This document shows, piece after piece, positions 10,363-22,330 of a stretch of 64,000 nt of DNA (position 1 is its first letter; the number at the start of each line of letters is the position of its first letter). The notes under the pieces were generated by a model. It saw only the letters and a program-made list of their open reading frames with translations. It did no database searches and had not been told where the DNA came from. This stretch comes from Impatiens glandulifera. Taxonomy: Eukaryota; Streptophyta; Magnoliopsida; Ericales; Balsaminaceae. The position numbers were made by a program, and so were the translations under genes. The stretch covers positions 44,141,771 through 44,205,770 of the forward strand of contig NC_061869.1 of assembly GCF_907164915.1 (NCBI RefSeq), written 5' to 3'.

Positions 10363-12487
10363 GTAAATGTGTTTATTCATTAATATATCTATTTTTTTAT
10401 ATGATTTTATTTTTTATTCTATTCAAATAAATAAATATAGTTATATAATTTGAATATAAGCATCATAAATAAAATATTGAGAAAAATCAACCTTAATGTA
10501 TAAATCATATATTTTTTCATTGATAGAGGTTCATACTACATATCATAAGTAAATATGGAAGTTCAAGCAAATTCATATTCACGAGAATTTTCAAATGTTC
10601 CCATTAATTGTGTTAATTAATTCAATATGGTTTAAAGTTCTATTTTGTAAATGGGACAAAACAAGATGCAACCAAGTTTTTGATCAATTAATTTTAATTT
10701 ATTTATTTTATAAAGATAATATTTATAATTGAAAAAAAAAATTCACAAACGTAGACCTTTACTGATAAAAGATCATTTATACGTATCTACAATTAAAAAT
10801 AGGTTAATTTAATTTCTTTTTAGTAAATTATTTAATTTTTATTTTTTAATTTATATATTTATTAATTAAATATTAATATATTTTATCTCTTCTACTTTTT
10901 CATTAATCAATAACTCTCTATTTTTAATTTTTTCATAAATTTCTTTTTATTCATATATAAGTATTTATTATTGATTATTTTAATTTTATATATAAAAGCA
11001 TTCATAATTAATTATTTTAATTTTATGTTTTTTTCTTATATTAACATTTATTATTAATTATTTTAAAATTGTTTGGTCACAATGGTGGGATATAATAATG
11101 AATTATCCTTTTAAAAATTAAAAATCCTTCAATACAAAATAAATTAATTAAGAATTAAGAATTAAATAATAATAACAACTCATTCATCGAACAACAAAAA
11201 TGTAATAATCAAATATTAGACAAACTAAGAGAAATAAAAACGGATAAAAAAAAGTAAAATGAAATAAAATAAAGATAAACTAATATAAAAATAATAAAAA
11301 TTTTAAAATTAAAATAAATTTAAATGGTTTAATTAATGAAATAGAAAAAGAGATAAATTATATTAATATTTAATTAATTAAACATATAAATAAAAAAATA
11401 AAAATTATCTATGGTTTATTAAAAGAGGCTAAATGAGGTTTTTTTTTATAATACGTAAGTTTAAATAACATTTTATTAGTATATACATCTAAATGAGCTA
11501 CTTATACAAGTACATATGTCTAAGTGAATTTTTTTTTTTATATAATTTAGTTTCCAAAAATGATGAAAGAATAAAAAATTTTGTTGATAAATTAATATTA
11601 CTATATTTTATCCCAAATTGATGGTTAGTTGGCCAAAAGTGGCCACTTATTATCTCACTAATAACCTCATAGATAAATCCATATACTATTTACTTTCATA
11701 TTAAAAATGAAGTAAGATTAATGTCACTATAACACGTTTATAAAGAATGTTCAAGGTAAAATAGACATTTTGTAGTGCATATCAAACTTCATAGGAGAAG
11801 AAAATCACACATTCAATTGAAAAATCAATCATTAGATAATCCGAACCAAGACATAATTTTATTTTATAATCCCAAGCACAGGGCTGGCCTAAGGTCAATT
11901 AGGCGGTCATTTTATTCCAAGGGCTCCTAACATCAAAAAATTAAAAAAAATATAAGCATTAACAAGATTTTATCTATATGTCAGTATATCTATTAACCTA
12001 CTAATATTTATGTTAAAAATATTACAACCCTATTATATTTATTTATTATAACACAAAATATAACTACTTAATTAAAAAAATATATAAATAAATTTAATTT
12101 GTTTGGCTTAGGTCATCCAAATCCCTAGTGCCCATACAATTTTTATTTTTCTAAGTTTCATAAACTGACTTCCTAGTAACCCAAAAATTATTTCATCCTG
12201 CAAGACAAAATGCAGTCATTATGGATTGGGAGCCATGAAAATCAATAAAGAGATCAAAATTAAAAAAAGAAAAGACAAAAGAATTAGCCTATAACTTCAA
12301 CATATATAATCAAAGTTTGTAACATCACATGTATAAATAAGTCAAGGCATACTTATATCATGTAACACAAGTAATACGAGCTTGTTTGAGGTGGTTTTGA
12401 TTTTTTTTTTCCTAAGAAACATCTGTTCTATAAATATTTTTTTAAAAAATAATATTTTTTTAAAAAATAATATTTTTTATTTTAATA
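10363..12487. other. AT-rich intergenic DNA
   Basis: About 2.1 kb of A/T runs with no ORF of note. At 11,879 the sequence CAGGGCTGGCCTAAGG resembles the CAGGGCCGGCCC-type end of one plant hAT group, followed by GGGCTCC-like text. I could not find the partner end, so this is only a possible hAT remnant (11,879 to about 12,130). Confidence 0.4.
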
Positions 12488-13146
12488 TAGAGGTGTTCAA
12501 CCGGTCGGTTAACCGGTTAAGTTCGGTTTTACCTCTTATTTTTCAAATCGGTTAACCGACCAGTATTGATATCGATTTTTACCAGTTTTGGTTTACTGGT
12601 TCCGATCAGTACCGGTCGGTTAACCGATTTAACCGTGAACCGATAATTCAATTTTTTAAATTAAGTATTAATTTGTTTTTCAAAATTCTTGTTATAATAT
12701 TCTCTATTTCTTTATCTATGTTATAATATATTATAATAATATATTATAAATATATTTAGAAATATGTTATAATATATTATATTATTTTAACAATATAATA
12801 TATTTGAAAAGTCTCCATTTTAAACTAATAGTCATATAAATTAGATTTAAAAAAAAAAAATTATTCAAATTATAATTTAAAATTTAAAAATAATTAATAT
12901 ATTATTAAATATTGTTTATAATATATCTAATATTTACAAAAATAACTAATATAAATATATGATTAAATTATTACCGGTTAAACCGCTACAAAAAATAGTT
13001 AAACCGAAAACCGAATCGTTTAACCGGTAAAAACCGATTAACCAAAACCGTTAGAATCGATTAATCAATAAACTAGTAAAATAAAACCGGTAAGTTATCG
13101 GTTCGGTAGAGTTATCGATTTTCTGATTTTTTTTTGCACATCTCTA
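12488..13146. mobile_element. Non-autonomous hAT element (MITE-like), 659 bp
   Basis: Left end TAGAGGTGTTCAA and right end TTGCACATCTCTA form an imperfect terminal inverted repeat. Flanks are TTTTAATA (12480-12487) and GTTTAATA (13147-13154), an 8-bp target duplication with 7 identical bases, as expected for hAT. The subterminal regions are full of short CGGTTAACCG-type palindromes; the centre is AT-rich with no coding capacity. Confidence 0.8.
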
Positions 13147-13171
13147 GTTTAATATACCAAAACCTTTACAT

Positions 13172-13436
13172 GGCCTTGTTCTCTTTGGGTTATTTAAAAA
13201 ACCCATACAAAATCCATTTTTCAATCAATCACTTCTCACCAATCACATCATTCATATCATTAACCAAAATACAAAAATACCCTTTATTTTAAATTATTAT
13301 TTTTTATTTTATTTATATATATCAATACCCTTTAAGTCTTTTTACCAAAACTAATCATTAATTTCTCAAAATCATTACCCATCATTCAATCTTTCTCTCT
13401 CTTGGTTTTTTAAAAAACCCACAACCGAACAAGGCC
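13172..13436. mobile_element. Short MITE with GGCCTTGTTC ends, 265 bp
   Basis: Left end GGCCTTGTTCTCTTTGGGTT and right end ACCCACAACCGAACAAGGCC are complementary over the outer 10 bp and again at TTTAAAAAACCC further in. The target duplication is unclear (left flank ACAT, right flank TATA), so the superfamily is not assigned. It lies 25 bp from the hAT element, and a (TA)n run follows. Confidence 0.6.
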
Positions 13437-13936
13437 TATATATATATATATATATGGTAATTTTGATATTTAATATATAAAAAAGGGTGATTAAATGAAT
13501 GAAGTGATAGTTAGATTTTAGATTAAAATTCTTTAAAAAATATTAAAACCTAGAGATGAAACAAGCAGATAGTAAATTTGGCACAATTGTTGCATCGGGA
13601 TCAATTTGTTATTTTATGTTGAAAATAATAAACAAAAAGTTGAAAGAATAGTGATCTCATCATATATTAGATTTCCAAAAATAATTTGGCTTCTTCTAGG
13701 TTCATCAATATGGCAATTGATGCTCAATAACTAAACTAAAAATTGATAAATAATTTAAGTAAACAAGTTTTAAATAAGAAATTACAGGTCTCTTCTTGAG
13801 TTCCTATTAAAAATATCTTTAAAATAAAGTGAAAATACATAATTGTGAAATTCGTGTTAATTATTTCTCAAAAATAAATTGCAGTTTAAAACAACTAATA
13901 AAGTAGTGACTTTAATTCAAGAAATTAGTAATGTAG

Positions 13937-14803
13937 TACTACAACAAAAATGACTTTTGGCGACGCTTAAAAAGACTTATGCCAACCTTTAAAAGCGTCG
14001 CCAAAAACATTACTGACACTTAATCTTGCGTCGCCAGAAGTAGGGTGGGCGCAAGTTTTTACCACGCTTATTTAAGCGTCGGTATAAGCGTTGCCGAAAG
14101 GCGAAAGTTTTAACGACGCTTATTTAAGCGTTGGCAAAATTAAAAAAACGTCGCTAAAACTCTATTTTATTTTTAAACTATTTTTTTAAAATTTGTTTTT
14201 TTCTATTTTCATTTTAAATGTTATTTTTTTTATCTCTACTATTATCACATTTACACTTCATCTCTCAAGTACATTATATTCCAGCACATTATAATTTTAA
14301 AAACACTTTAGAAACTAATGAACTCTCTCCTATTTTATATACCAAAAACTTCTTCTTTTTCTCCGATGTGGGATAAATGTCATATTAACACTTCAGAAAC
14401 TAATGAACTCTCTCATATTTTATTTTTAATTTAATTAAATTTAAATAATAATTAAATAAAAGACATATATTAATAATACTATAAAAAGTTTAAATTTTAT
14501 GTTATATAAAAAATATTAATTAAATTTTAATGTTAACAAAATTTTAAGTCAAATTTAATTTTAAAAAAATTAAAAAATTAAAAAAAAATATTTACAAAGT
14601 TTAAAAATAAAACATAAAAATTATTAAAATTTAGAATATTTAAATTATAAGGTTTTAACAAAGTTACAAAGTTGGTATATAAAAAAAAACAAAGGTGGTG
14701 GTATAGATATAAAGGTTGGCAAAAGTGTTTTTCTTTTAATTTTTACCCACGCTTAATATGGGTTAAAATATAAGAGTCGCTGAAAGTATATTTTGTTGTA
14801 GTG
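13937..14803. mobile_element. Non-autonomous CACTA element, 867 bp, with TAG target duplication
   Basis: Left end TACTACAACAAAAATGACTT and right end TATTTTGTTGTAGTG are inverted copies of a CACTACAACAAAA terminus (first base changed to T on the left). TAG occurs on both sides (13934-13936, 14804-14806), the 3-bp duplication expected for CACTA. Subterminal sequence repeats GCGTCGCCAAAA / TTTTGGCGACGC-type motifs in both orientations. The interior is AT-rich with no ORF. Its ends differ from those of the element at 1-9529, so a different autonomous partner is implied. Confidence 0.85.
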
Positions 14804-14806
14804 TAG

Positions 14807-15902
14807 AGAGCCATATCAAAACAAAAAATCAAATAAACATTCTAATATATATTTTATATAAATTGATAAAAAAAAATTGTTATTAATTCTTTATTACATA
14901 TAAAAGAAATATAAAATAAAACCAACAAAATCAAAATAACTAAATAAAAATTCAGAGGTTAAATAATATGACAAATTAAAAAAAATTATAATTATAATGA
15001 AGGTCTAAATAATCTTAATAATTTCTCAAAGATCGATAACTGACAATCAAATAGTGTCAAAAGAATATCTATCAAATATTTGAGCGTCAATGAAAATTGT
15101 TATGGAGGGATATAACCAGCCATTTATAAAAACTCATAGATATAATACAAAAATACTTGTAAAAGGATCTTGAACTAAAAGATAATGTTCAATAAATTTT
15201 TATTAGAAAAACTTGACATTTAATAATTTCATCTCCTATTAAGAAAAAGACGTAAATTGGTTATACAACAAAAGTTCCACAAACAACTATGAATATTGTT
15301 TGAATTATAAAATATTATGATGAAAAATCTCACCCAGTTAAACAAGATGTCGCACCAAATTAGGGATGTCAATGAGTACTCGATCATTGAGTATAGTTTT
15401 AAATCGGGTTCAGGGTCGGGAATAAAGAGTGTGCGAAACCCAAACCGAACATCTGACCATATTAATATTAGAAAATATAATTTTTTTTTTGGTTAAAATT
15501 TAATTGACCTTTTCACAATCCACGTCAAAACTATTTTTACAATAAAGATTTCATTTATTTTACTTTACCCACATTTTATGTCAATATCATTCTTTTAATA
15601 AAAATATATTTATCTTTCTTGACTATTAATATTCACTTCTTCTAATAACAAAACTAGTAAATATTAAAATAATACATATGTTGCGTGATTTTATTGTAAA
15701 TATTAAAATATTATATTTAAAATGTATAAGTTATTAAAAAAATTAATGTGTTAGTAAAATTATAAATTTAATTCAAATCATTATTTTCTCAAATTTACAT
15801 CATAATATTAAGTATGATACATGAAGAATTTAATCTCAAATTTACATCATAATTAGGTATGATAGGTGAAGAATTTAATTGTTAGACTATGGTAGAAATT
15901 TA

Positions 15903-15953
<51 letters not shown>

Positions 15954-17957
15954 AAATGTTAAAAAATGCTTCTAATTCTAAATTATAGAGAAACTGAAAC
16001 AGTTGCACATTTATCTACCAAAGTCGCATTCAAAATCCCTCATTCAAAATCCATCATAATTGTGTGCATATGTTAATGATTTTTATGCCCAAAGTGTAAA
16101 GAACTTGAATATAATCTCACATTTACATCATGTTGATGATGTAAATAAGATCTCTGTATCGTCTCTTGTCGTAGACGTCCCGCAATTGGGGACCTTACAG
16201 AACATTAACTTTGCGAACTACATAGTATATAACTGTGTTTTATTGTTTCAAAAATAATTTCCCCTAATTTTTCATTAGGTTAAAAGAGTTATGGGAGTGA
16301 GAGCAAGAAAAAATTAAAATATTCAATTCCATCCACCATTCCCTTCAAATTCACACACATATACTATAATATTTTCTCATTCCATGATACTAACATCAAT
16401 GATAGTCGCTTCAATTCGAACCACCATCTCCTTTAACTTCCACCCACATATATTATCATACTTTCTTCTTCAATGATACATTATTATTATTATATATATA
16501 TAAACTTTTGATAACATATAAATACTTATTTATACTCCCATTTAGATTCAAAACAAAAATAAGTATTTAACATTTATTACTAAAAAGAAATGAATTAAAA
16601 TATAATGTTATGAACATAAGTAACGTGTTATTTAATAAATACAATACATTTTAGGTATTAAAAACAAAGTAAAAAAAATTAATAAAAAAATATAAATGTA
16701 ATGTCAGATTATTAAACTTGATGTTGAATTTAAACTATAAAATCTTATTATATTAATTGGTTAAAATTTGTATTTATAATGTTACATTCTAAGTTTTATG
16801 TATTATTTTTAATCTCATTTTTTTTTAATTTAACCTGTTAAAATTTTATGGGACAATGACTTCGGATTGATTATATCACATATAGTGATGTATTTTAAAA
16901 TATATATTTTCTAAATATTATTTTACTCGTAAAACAATATTTTTTTTTTGAAAATGTAGTTTGAATTGTTACATTATTTCATTATTTCATTAGAATGTGA
17001 ATTGCAGTCTTAAAATTTTGCATTAAAAATATATTATTGCACTAATATGTAGCAAATTAGACTTTTTTTTTTTAAGGTTAATCTCATTTCTTTCTTGATT
17101 GAAAGTGGATTGATAAAGATTAATATAAAAAACTTAAATATAAATTATTATTTTTTCTAGGTAAACGGCTTATTGTCATTTCATTAAAAATTTAAAAGAG
17201 GGTAAATGAGTTTCAAGAAACAAAGCTAGACAAACGGTTGAAAATACGAAATGAGTTTCAAACAATTGAATTATAGAGCAAATAAAACAACGAACAATTA
17301 AATTACAAACAAGTCATCAAACGTAATTATTTGCGCTTTTCTTTCCTTCTAATAATTTTATAAGGAATATTCCATATTGGCAGGAAAAACAAAATCTTAA
17401 TCTGCAGCTAGAGCAATTTCTAAACATACTAGGCCGGTTGATCAACATGAATAGTTCAACCAAACATTCACAAATTGCAATGCAAACTATCATTTCCCTC
17501 AGTTCAACCAAACAGGAAACATAAGAGAAAAGAAAATTGTCTTAGATTTAGATCTCATGTTTGGGAATAAAAGAATTGATATAAAAGGATCTCAATAAAA
17601 TGATTTAAATTAAACAAAGGCATTGATATAAAATCATCGACAATGCTCAATTCTAAATAAAATCATTGGGTTTGTCTTTAAAAGAGTTAACAATTCATGT
17701 AAAACTAAGCAGTAAGTACTATTATGGACGATTAATTGGTGATTGAAGCATGCAGTGACACCAACAATGGAATAAGTCCAAGAATGCAAATCTAGATCAT
17801 ATAAACTCATTTTTTTTTCTCAAATTATAAGTAACCACAAGGAAAACAGTGTCGAACATAACATCATAATACTATCTACTTAAAATAATCTAAAATAAAC
17901 AAAAACACGATGAAGATACTCAAGTATTGTAGATAGATATTAATATTTGAATAAGAA
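14807..17957. other. AT-rich intergenic DNA with simple repeats
   Basis: No supported gene in 3.1 kb. At 15,361 the text TAGGGATGTCAATGAGTACT followed by CGGGTTCAGGGTCGGG resembles one end of a common plant hAT MITE; no partner end was seen. An (AT)n microsatellite of about 43 bp lies at 15,909-15,951. The 65-aa ORF at 16,060 and the 64-aa ORF at 17,317 (minus) have no recognisable features. The stretch just left of 17,957 is probably intron sequence of the helicase fragment. Confidence 0.4.
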
Positions 17958-18400
17958 CTAACTTTTTTTGCGGATTCTTCGTTGATTTGTAACAGAGTTC
18001 AGAGCCTTCTCTTCTTCATCATAATCAAGAAGTTCCTCCTCGTAAGTATCTTAGTCTTTTGTTTCGCCCATTTCTGACACATTCAAAAGAATAGAATCCT
18101 AGATGGTAAAATATTCAATCAATGGAAGCGAGCATCTTTAAGAAAGAAAGAGACTGAAAATATTGTAGCAAAAGCTTCTCACCTCTAGATTTGGAATGGA
18201 AGTAGAGCTAGATTTATGTTTTTGAGTTTGGAAACGAAGAAGTTCTTGGAGAGGAGAGGGAGAGAGAATGCAGCAGATTAATGGCGATGTAGCTTTCGGG
18301 AGAGAGCTTGCTGAGATCCGTATATGGCAAAAAGGGGAGCAAGTTTCGAAAAGGGGAAAAGGGAAAGAAGAAAGGGGATCTCGATTGGGTACTTAAGGAC
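17958..18400 (-). pseudogene. UAP56-like DEAD-box RNA helicase, leader and first coding exon only, broken
   Basis: Reading the minus strand, a CT-rich leader ends at CTAGAG|GTGAG (18183), an 84-bp intron follows, and CCATCTAG opens a second exon at 18098. The ATG at 18071 begins MGETKD, then a TAA stop, then DTYEEELLDYDEEEKALNSV. This is the distinctive acidic N-terminus of plant UAP56 (RH15/RH56-type mRNA-export helicase). A one-base slip after SVTN shifts the frame; in the other frame NEESAKK continues to the expected exon end at AAAAAAA|GTTAGT (17963). The helicase core (Walker A, DECD box) is not seen to the left, so this is a fragment. The gypsy element begins 18 bp upstream at 18418 and separates the leader from its original upstream DNA. 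Stop plus frameshift make it non-functional. Confidence 0.72.
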
Positions 18401-18417
18401 CTTTCACTTTTGGGTAA

Positions 18418-18871
18418 TGTTGTGAATCTAATATTCACAACAACGAGGATTCTATTTCCAAAGATGAGGATGATATTTCAAAAGATGAGGATTCTATTTC
18501 TAAAATTACAGAGGGTTGAAATAGACGTAATTATATCTTTTAAGGGTTATTTTATAATTTGTTAGTCTATAAAAAATGATAGAATTGTAAGGAGAGTGAA
18601 TATATTTTTGGTATTCTAAATTGTTATACTTTCTCTTTCTAATTATCAGAGCTGTCACTCCTGGTAACCCTAACCCTAATAAACTCCCAATTTTTATTCA
18701 GTCTGTTCTTCTATTCATTCTGTTTCTTTTATCAATATATTCTTCTATTCAATCTGTTCTTCTACCTATTCTGTTCTTATTCTGTTCTTTTACTCATTCT
18801 GTTCTTCTTTAACTATTCTACGAAACTATTATTGTGAGATTTATATCGTGATTGACAGTAAGGTCACGACA
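18418..18871 (+). repeat. Left LTR of gypsy element
   Basis: Starts TGTTGTGAATCTAATATTCA and ends GTCACGACA. It contains a short palindrome at the 5' end (TGTTGTGAATxxxxATTCACAACA), a GAGGATTCTATTTC minirepeat, and a TTCTGTTCTTxTA-rich pyrimidine stretch. A TAACCCTAACCCTAATAAAC patch is a chance telomere-like string present in both LTRs. Confidence 0.9.
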
Positions 18872-18911
18872 AGTGGTATCAGAATTTACGATCCCCGGAC
18901 TTCCGCTGAGA

Positions 18912-20114
18912 ATGGTGAATTCACGTAGCAAAAGTAATGAAGAGATGATCCAAAATCTGACCGAACGCATCGAGACGATGAAATCACAAATTAATGATAA
19001 GTTCCAGTTACTGCAGCTAGAGAATCTAAAAAATAAGGAAGAAACTTCTCGTAACTTCGAGATTATGCAGAAAGAAACTTCTCGTAACTTCGACATTATG
19101 CAGAAAGATAACGCTGAAAAATTTGAATCTAAAATAAGGCTGTTAGAATCCAAGAATTCCAACACAAATAATAAATCAACCGAAGACAAAGGAGGAAGTT
19201 CAAATACACCTCCACTATAGTCGAGATCTGGATATGGAACAACCCCTTATGAGAGAGATGAGATTTACAGAAGGCCAGACAAACAGCCGGTCGGACAAAA
19301 TTTTGGAACAACTGGGACTCCTATCAGTAATCAGAAGCAAACGACAGGTCCTAATTCGATACGGACTGCGGGAGGTATGTCTATTAAGCATCCACGGATG
19401 GATCTGGACAAATTTGATGATTCAAACCCTAGGGGATGGATCAGAAGAGTCAATAAATTTTTCGATCACTTCATCAGGCCTAAAGAAGAAAAGGTAAGCT
19501 ACGTGTCTTATTTTCTTTCTAGTGAGGCTGATGTGTGGTTTTACGATTATCTGATAGATCATCCATTACCAAATTGGGAAGAATTCTCTGAAGAGGTGTT
19601 ATTAGTATTTCAAGAAGAGGGACACCAAGATGTGATAATAGAATTTAATCAGTTGAGACAGACATGGACTTTGAAAGACTATGTCTATCAATGGCTAGAG
19701 TTAAGAGCATTGGTTGCAGCTAAATGTTTTCCACAGAACGACGAATACTATGTGAAGAGTTTCATGGGAGGCTTACGACCTGAATTGAGAGAGGTTTTAA
19801 AGATGGCAGGACCAGTGACATTAGATCAGGCAATAAAACTAGTTAAGGTGAAGGACAAATTCCTCGAACCTCTTGGTAAGGAAAAGAAATTGTTCACCAA
19901 ATTGTCAACTCAGACCTCAAATGAAACACAACCAAAACCTCCATGGAGTAATAACCAACAAGGTACGTTTAAACCAACTATTAACGAAAATACTACTGAA
20001 ATACCAGTTAGAGATCTCACGTTTGCAGAAATGAGAGAAAAACGTGCTAAAGGTATTTGTTTCAAGTGTGACAGAAAATATTCCAAAGATCACGTTTGCC
20101 CCAATCGTCATTAG
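18912..20114 (+). pseudogene. gypsy gag with one internal TAG stop
   Basis: ATG at 18912 opens MVNSRSKSNEEMIQNLTERI, a coiled-coil-like N-terminus with a duplicated ETSRNF-IMQK segment. A TAG at 19218 interrupts the frame, which then continues unchanged to a TAG at 20112. The second part holds a retrotransposon gag domain (LDKFDDSNPRGWIRR, then the FMGGLRPELREVL motif). The C-terminus GICFKCDRKYSKDHVCPNRH is a CCHC-like zinc knuckle. Gag normally forms the virus-like particle in the cytoplasm. The internal TAG would remove the main domain, so the copy is probably dead. Confidence 0.85.
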
Positions 20115-20864
20115 TTATTCAATATTAAAATAATGGAAGACGAGATAGATGACTGGTTTAAAGCTAAAGAGGAGTCCAAAGCCGAATATATTTATGATGA
20201 CTGTCTTAAGGCTAAAGAGGAGGCTAGAGTCGAAGGAGTTAACAACGGGGGTTCGATTTCAATGCACGCTCTTAATGGGAATGCTAATAATGCTACGCTC
20301 AAGATTCTTGGGCAGCTCAAGAAAAGGAAAATTACTATATTAATTGATAGTGGCAGTACACATTCGTTTATTGATGAGGGTACTGCATCTCAGTTGGGTT
20401 GTGTTCTAAAGGAAACAATGCCTATGAGGTTGACTATTGCAGGCGGAGGCAGAATATTTATCGATTCTTATGCACAAATTTGGCTTGGAAAATGCAGAAT
20501 CAAGATTTTCTACTAGACTTCCGAACGATCAAGTAGGGAGGTTATGATATAGTTTTAGGAGTTGATTGGATGACTAAATATGGACCAGTGAGCCTTGATT
20601 TCGAGGCGAGAGTTATGAAAGCTAGGTTATCAGGTGAGAAGATTCGACTGTCGGGTGATAAAGAGGGCAGTTCCTTTTATTTAATGACAGGGGACGACGT
20701 AGCTCATAATGTGAAGAAGGGTGACATTGTTTTGGGGGTCAACTATTTTTTATGAATGATGAGTCTACAACTCTGTTATCAGCCCAAATTCCTGAATTCT
20801 GTAAACAGTTTCCGATGCAGAAGCCACATTCGAAAAGGGCAAGGAAGTTCTTAAGGGAAGGGGA
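20115..20864 (+). pseudogene. gypsy protease-region remnant, pol truncated before reverse transcriptase
   Basis: The frame of gag continues past the 20112 TAG into MEDEIDDWFKAKEESKAEYI. A retroviral-type aspartic protease core follows, with the catalytic motif ILIDSGSTHSFID near 20,335 and a DIVLGVDWMTKYG stretch after a stop near 20,516. The sequence then runs within about 100 bp into the polypurine tract and right LTR. The reverse transcriptase (YxDD), RNase H and integrase are missing, consistent with one internal deletion. The gag-protease fusion frame with a TAG between is either an ordinary mutation or a relic of readthrough; the following UUA does not match the common readthrough context. 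Confidence 0.8.
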
Positions 20865-21317
20865 TGTTGTGAATCTAATATTCACAACAATGAGGATTCT
20901 ATTTCCAAAGATGAGGATGCTATTTCCAAAGATGAGGATTCTATTTCCAAAATTACTTAGGGTTGAAATAGACGTAGTTATATCTTTTAAGGGTTATTTT
21001 ATAATTTGTTAGTCTATAAATAATGATAGAATTGTAAGGAGAGGGAATATATTTTTGGTATTCTAAATTGTTATACTTTCTCTTTCTAATTACTAGAGCC
21101 GTCGCTCCTGGTAACCCTAACCCTAATAAACTCCCAATTTATATTCAGTTTGTTCTTCTATTCATTTTGTTTCTTTTATCAATCTATTCTTCTGTTCAAT
21201 CTGTTCTTTACCTATTATGTTCTCATTCTGTTCTTTTACTCGTTCTGTTCTTCTTTATCTATTCTACGAAACTATTATTGTGAGATTTATATCGTGATTG
21301 ACAGTAAGGTCACGACA
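20865..21317 (+). repeat. Right LTR of gypsy element
   Basis: Same boundaries as the left copy (TGTTGTGAAT ... GTCACGACA), 453 bp, with scattered point differences and a small length change in the TTCTGTTC-rich part. It is followed by the GGTAA duplication and then DNA that would have adjoined the helicase leader before insertion. Confidence 0.9.
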
Positions 21318-22330
21318 GGTAAGACAAAAAATCGGTAATAATATTTTATAAAGAGGTAATAATATTTTATAAAGAGAGTGATAAGTAGAGAAATGGTGTG
21401 TCACTACTTGTTGGAAAAATGATAAAAGGTGAGGAGAGAGAAAGGAGAGAAATTTTGTTATTTGCCATATCATTTACTTCCATAAATTCCCTCCCTTAAT
21501 CATTTTTATTTTATAAAAGCGCCAAAAGATGGCACCATTTATTTGGCGGGTATTTTAGGGTTGTATCGATTGATTTTCAAGGGTTATATATAGTATTGTA
21601 CCGATTGATATAAAGACTAATATGTATTATGAAGATAATATTGTCTTAAACTTACCACAAAGGTTATCATTTAAATCTTGAAATTATGAAGGTGTTCTTT
21701 TGAATTTTTAAATATATATATATATATATATATATTTACTATATATATTATTTATAAAATTATCTATATTAATATTAATTCAGGTATAAATAATTTTATT
21801 TTTATTATAAATGCACTTAATTTTATAATTTTTATATTTACTTTATTTATATATATTAAACATTTTTTTTATTATAAATACATCTACATTCATAAAATAT
21901 TATATATATATATCCAATTTAAATCTTAAATAAAAATCTGTGGATCAACAAATTAAAACAATTATATTAATTATAAATTTAAACAAAAATAAATACAAAA
22001 TAAAAACTTTCATAATATAAATTAAAATATGAATATATAATTTATAGTGAAAAAATATACAGTAATAATTTATTGATTTAAATGTTTTATAATTATCACT
22101 ATCTAATTTAACAAAGATAACTCTTTCTTGCAATATTTTATACAAAATTTTCAATTAAAGCAGATACTCTAATATTCTAAACACTTTTTTTCAATTCATA
22201 CCATCGATTATGAATTTTATCTTTTTGTTACATATTATAACACTTTATCAACTTCAACTTAGAGAAAATCTTCTCTCAATCGAAGCAATTATAATCGATA
22301 TAATCAATAAAATTTTATACACAATCCAAT
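21318..22330. other. AT-rich DNA, possible former upstream region of the helicase fragment
   Basis: It has a direct duplication of a GAGGTAATAATATTTTATAAAG-like block at 21,325-21,380, purine-rich text to 21,450, then (TA)n at about 21,713-21,735 and poorly complex AT sequence. No gene seen. Confidence 0.4.

Larger units (their letters stand above)
18418..21317 (+). mobile_element. Ty3/gypsy LTR retrotransposon, internally deleted, perfect TSD
   Basis: Two LTRs of 454 and 453 bp, highly similar, flank a 2-kb interior. GGTAA occurs immediately outside both ends (18413-18417 and 21318-21322), a perfect 5-bp duplication, so this is one insertion event. A TGGTATCAGA primer-binding site (initiator Met tRNA type) follows the left LTR at 18874, and a polypurine tract AAGGGAAGGGGA precedes the right LTR. 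The interior holds gag and part of the protease region; reverse transcriptase, RNase H and integrase are absent. The copy cannot move by itself. The similarity of the LTRs suggests fairly recent insertion. Confidence 0.92.

Noticed and set aside
13172..13436. Assigning this MITE to PIF/Harbinger or hAT
   Set aside because: The flanks do not show a clear 3-bp or 8-bp duplication.
16060..16257. 65-aa ORF as a small gene
   Set aside because: No known motif, AT-rich context, no splice or promoter support.
18660..18690. TAACCCTAACCCTAATAAAC as a telomere repeat
   Set aside because: Only two units, inside the gypsy LTR, and repeated at the same place in the right LTR (21,110).
20112..20114. Programmed TAG readthrough between gag and protease of the gypsy element
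   Set aside because: The frame is continuous, but the following TTA does not fit the usual readthrough context and another TAG interrupts gag itself; ordinary mutation is simpler.
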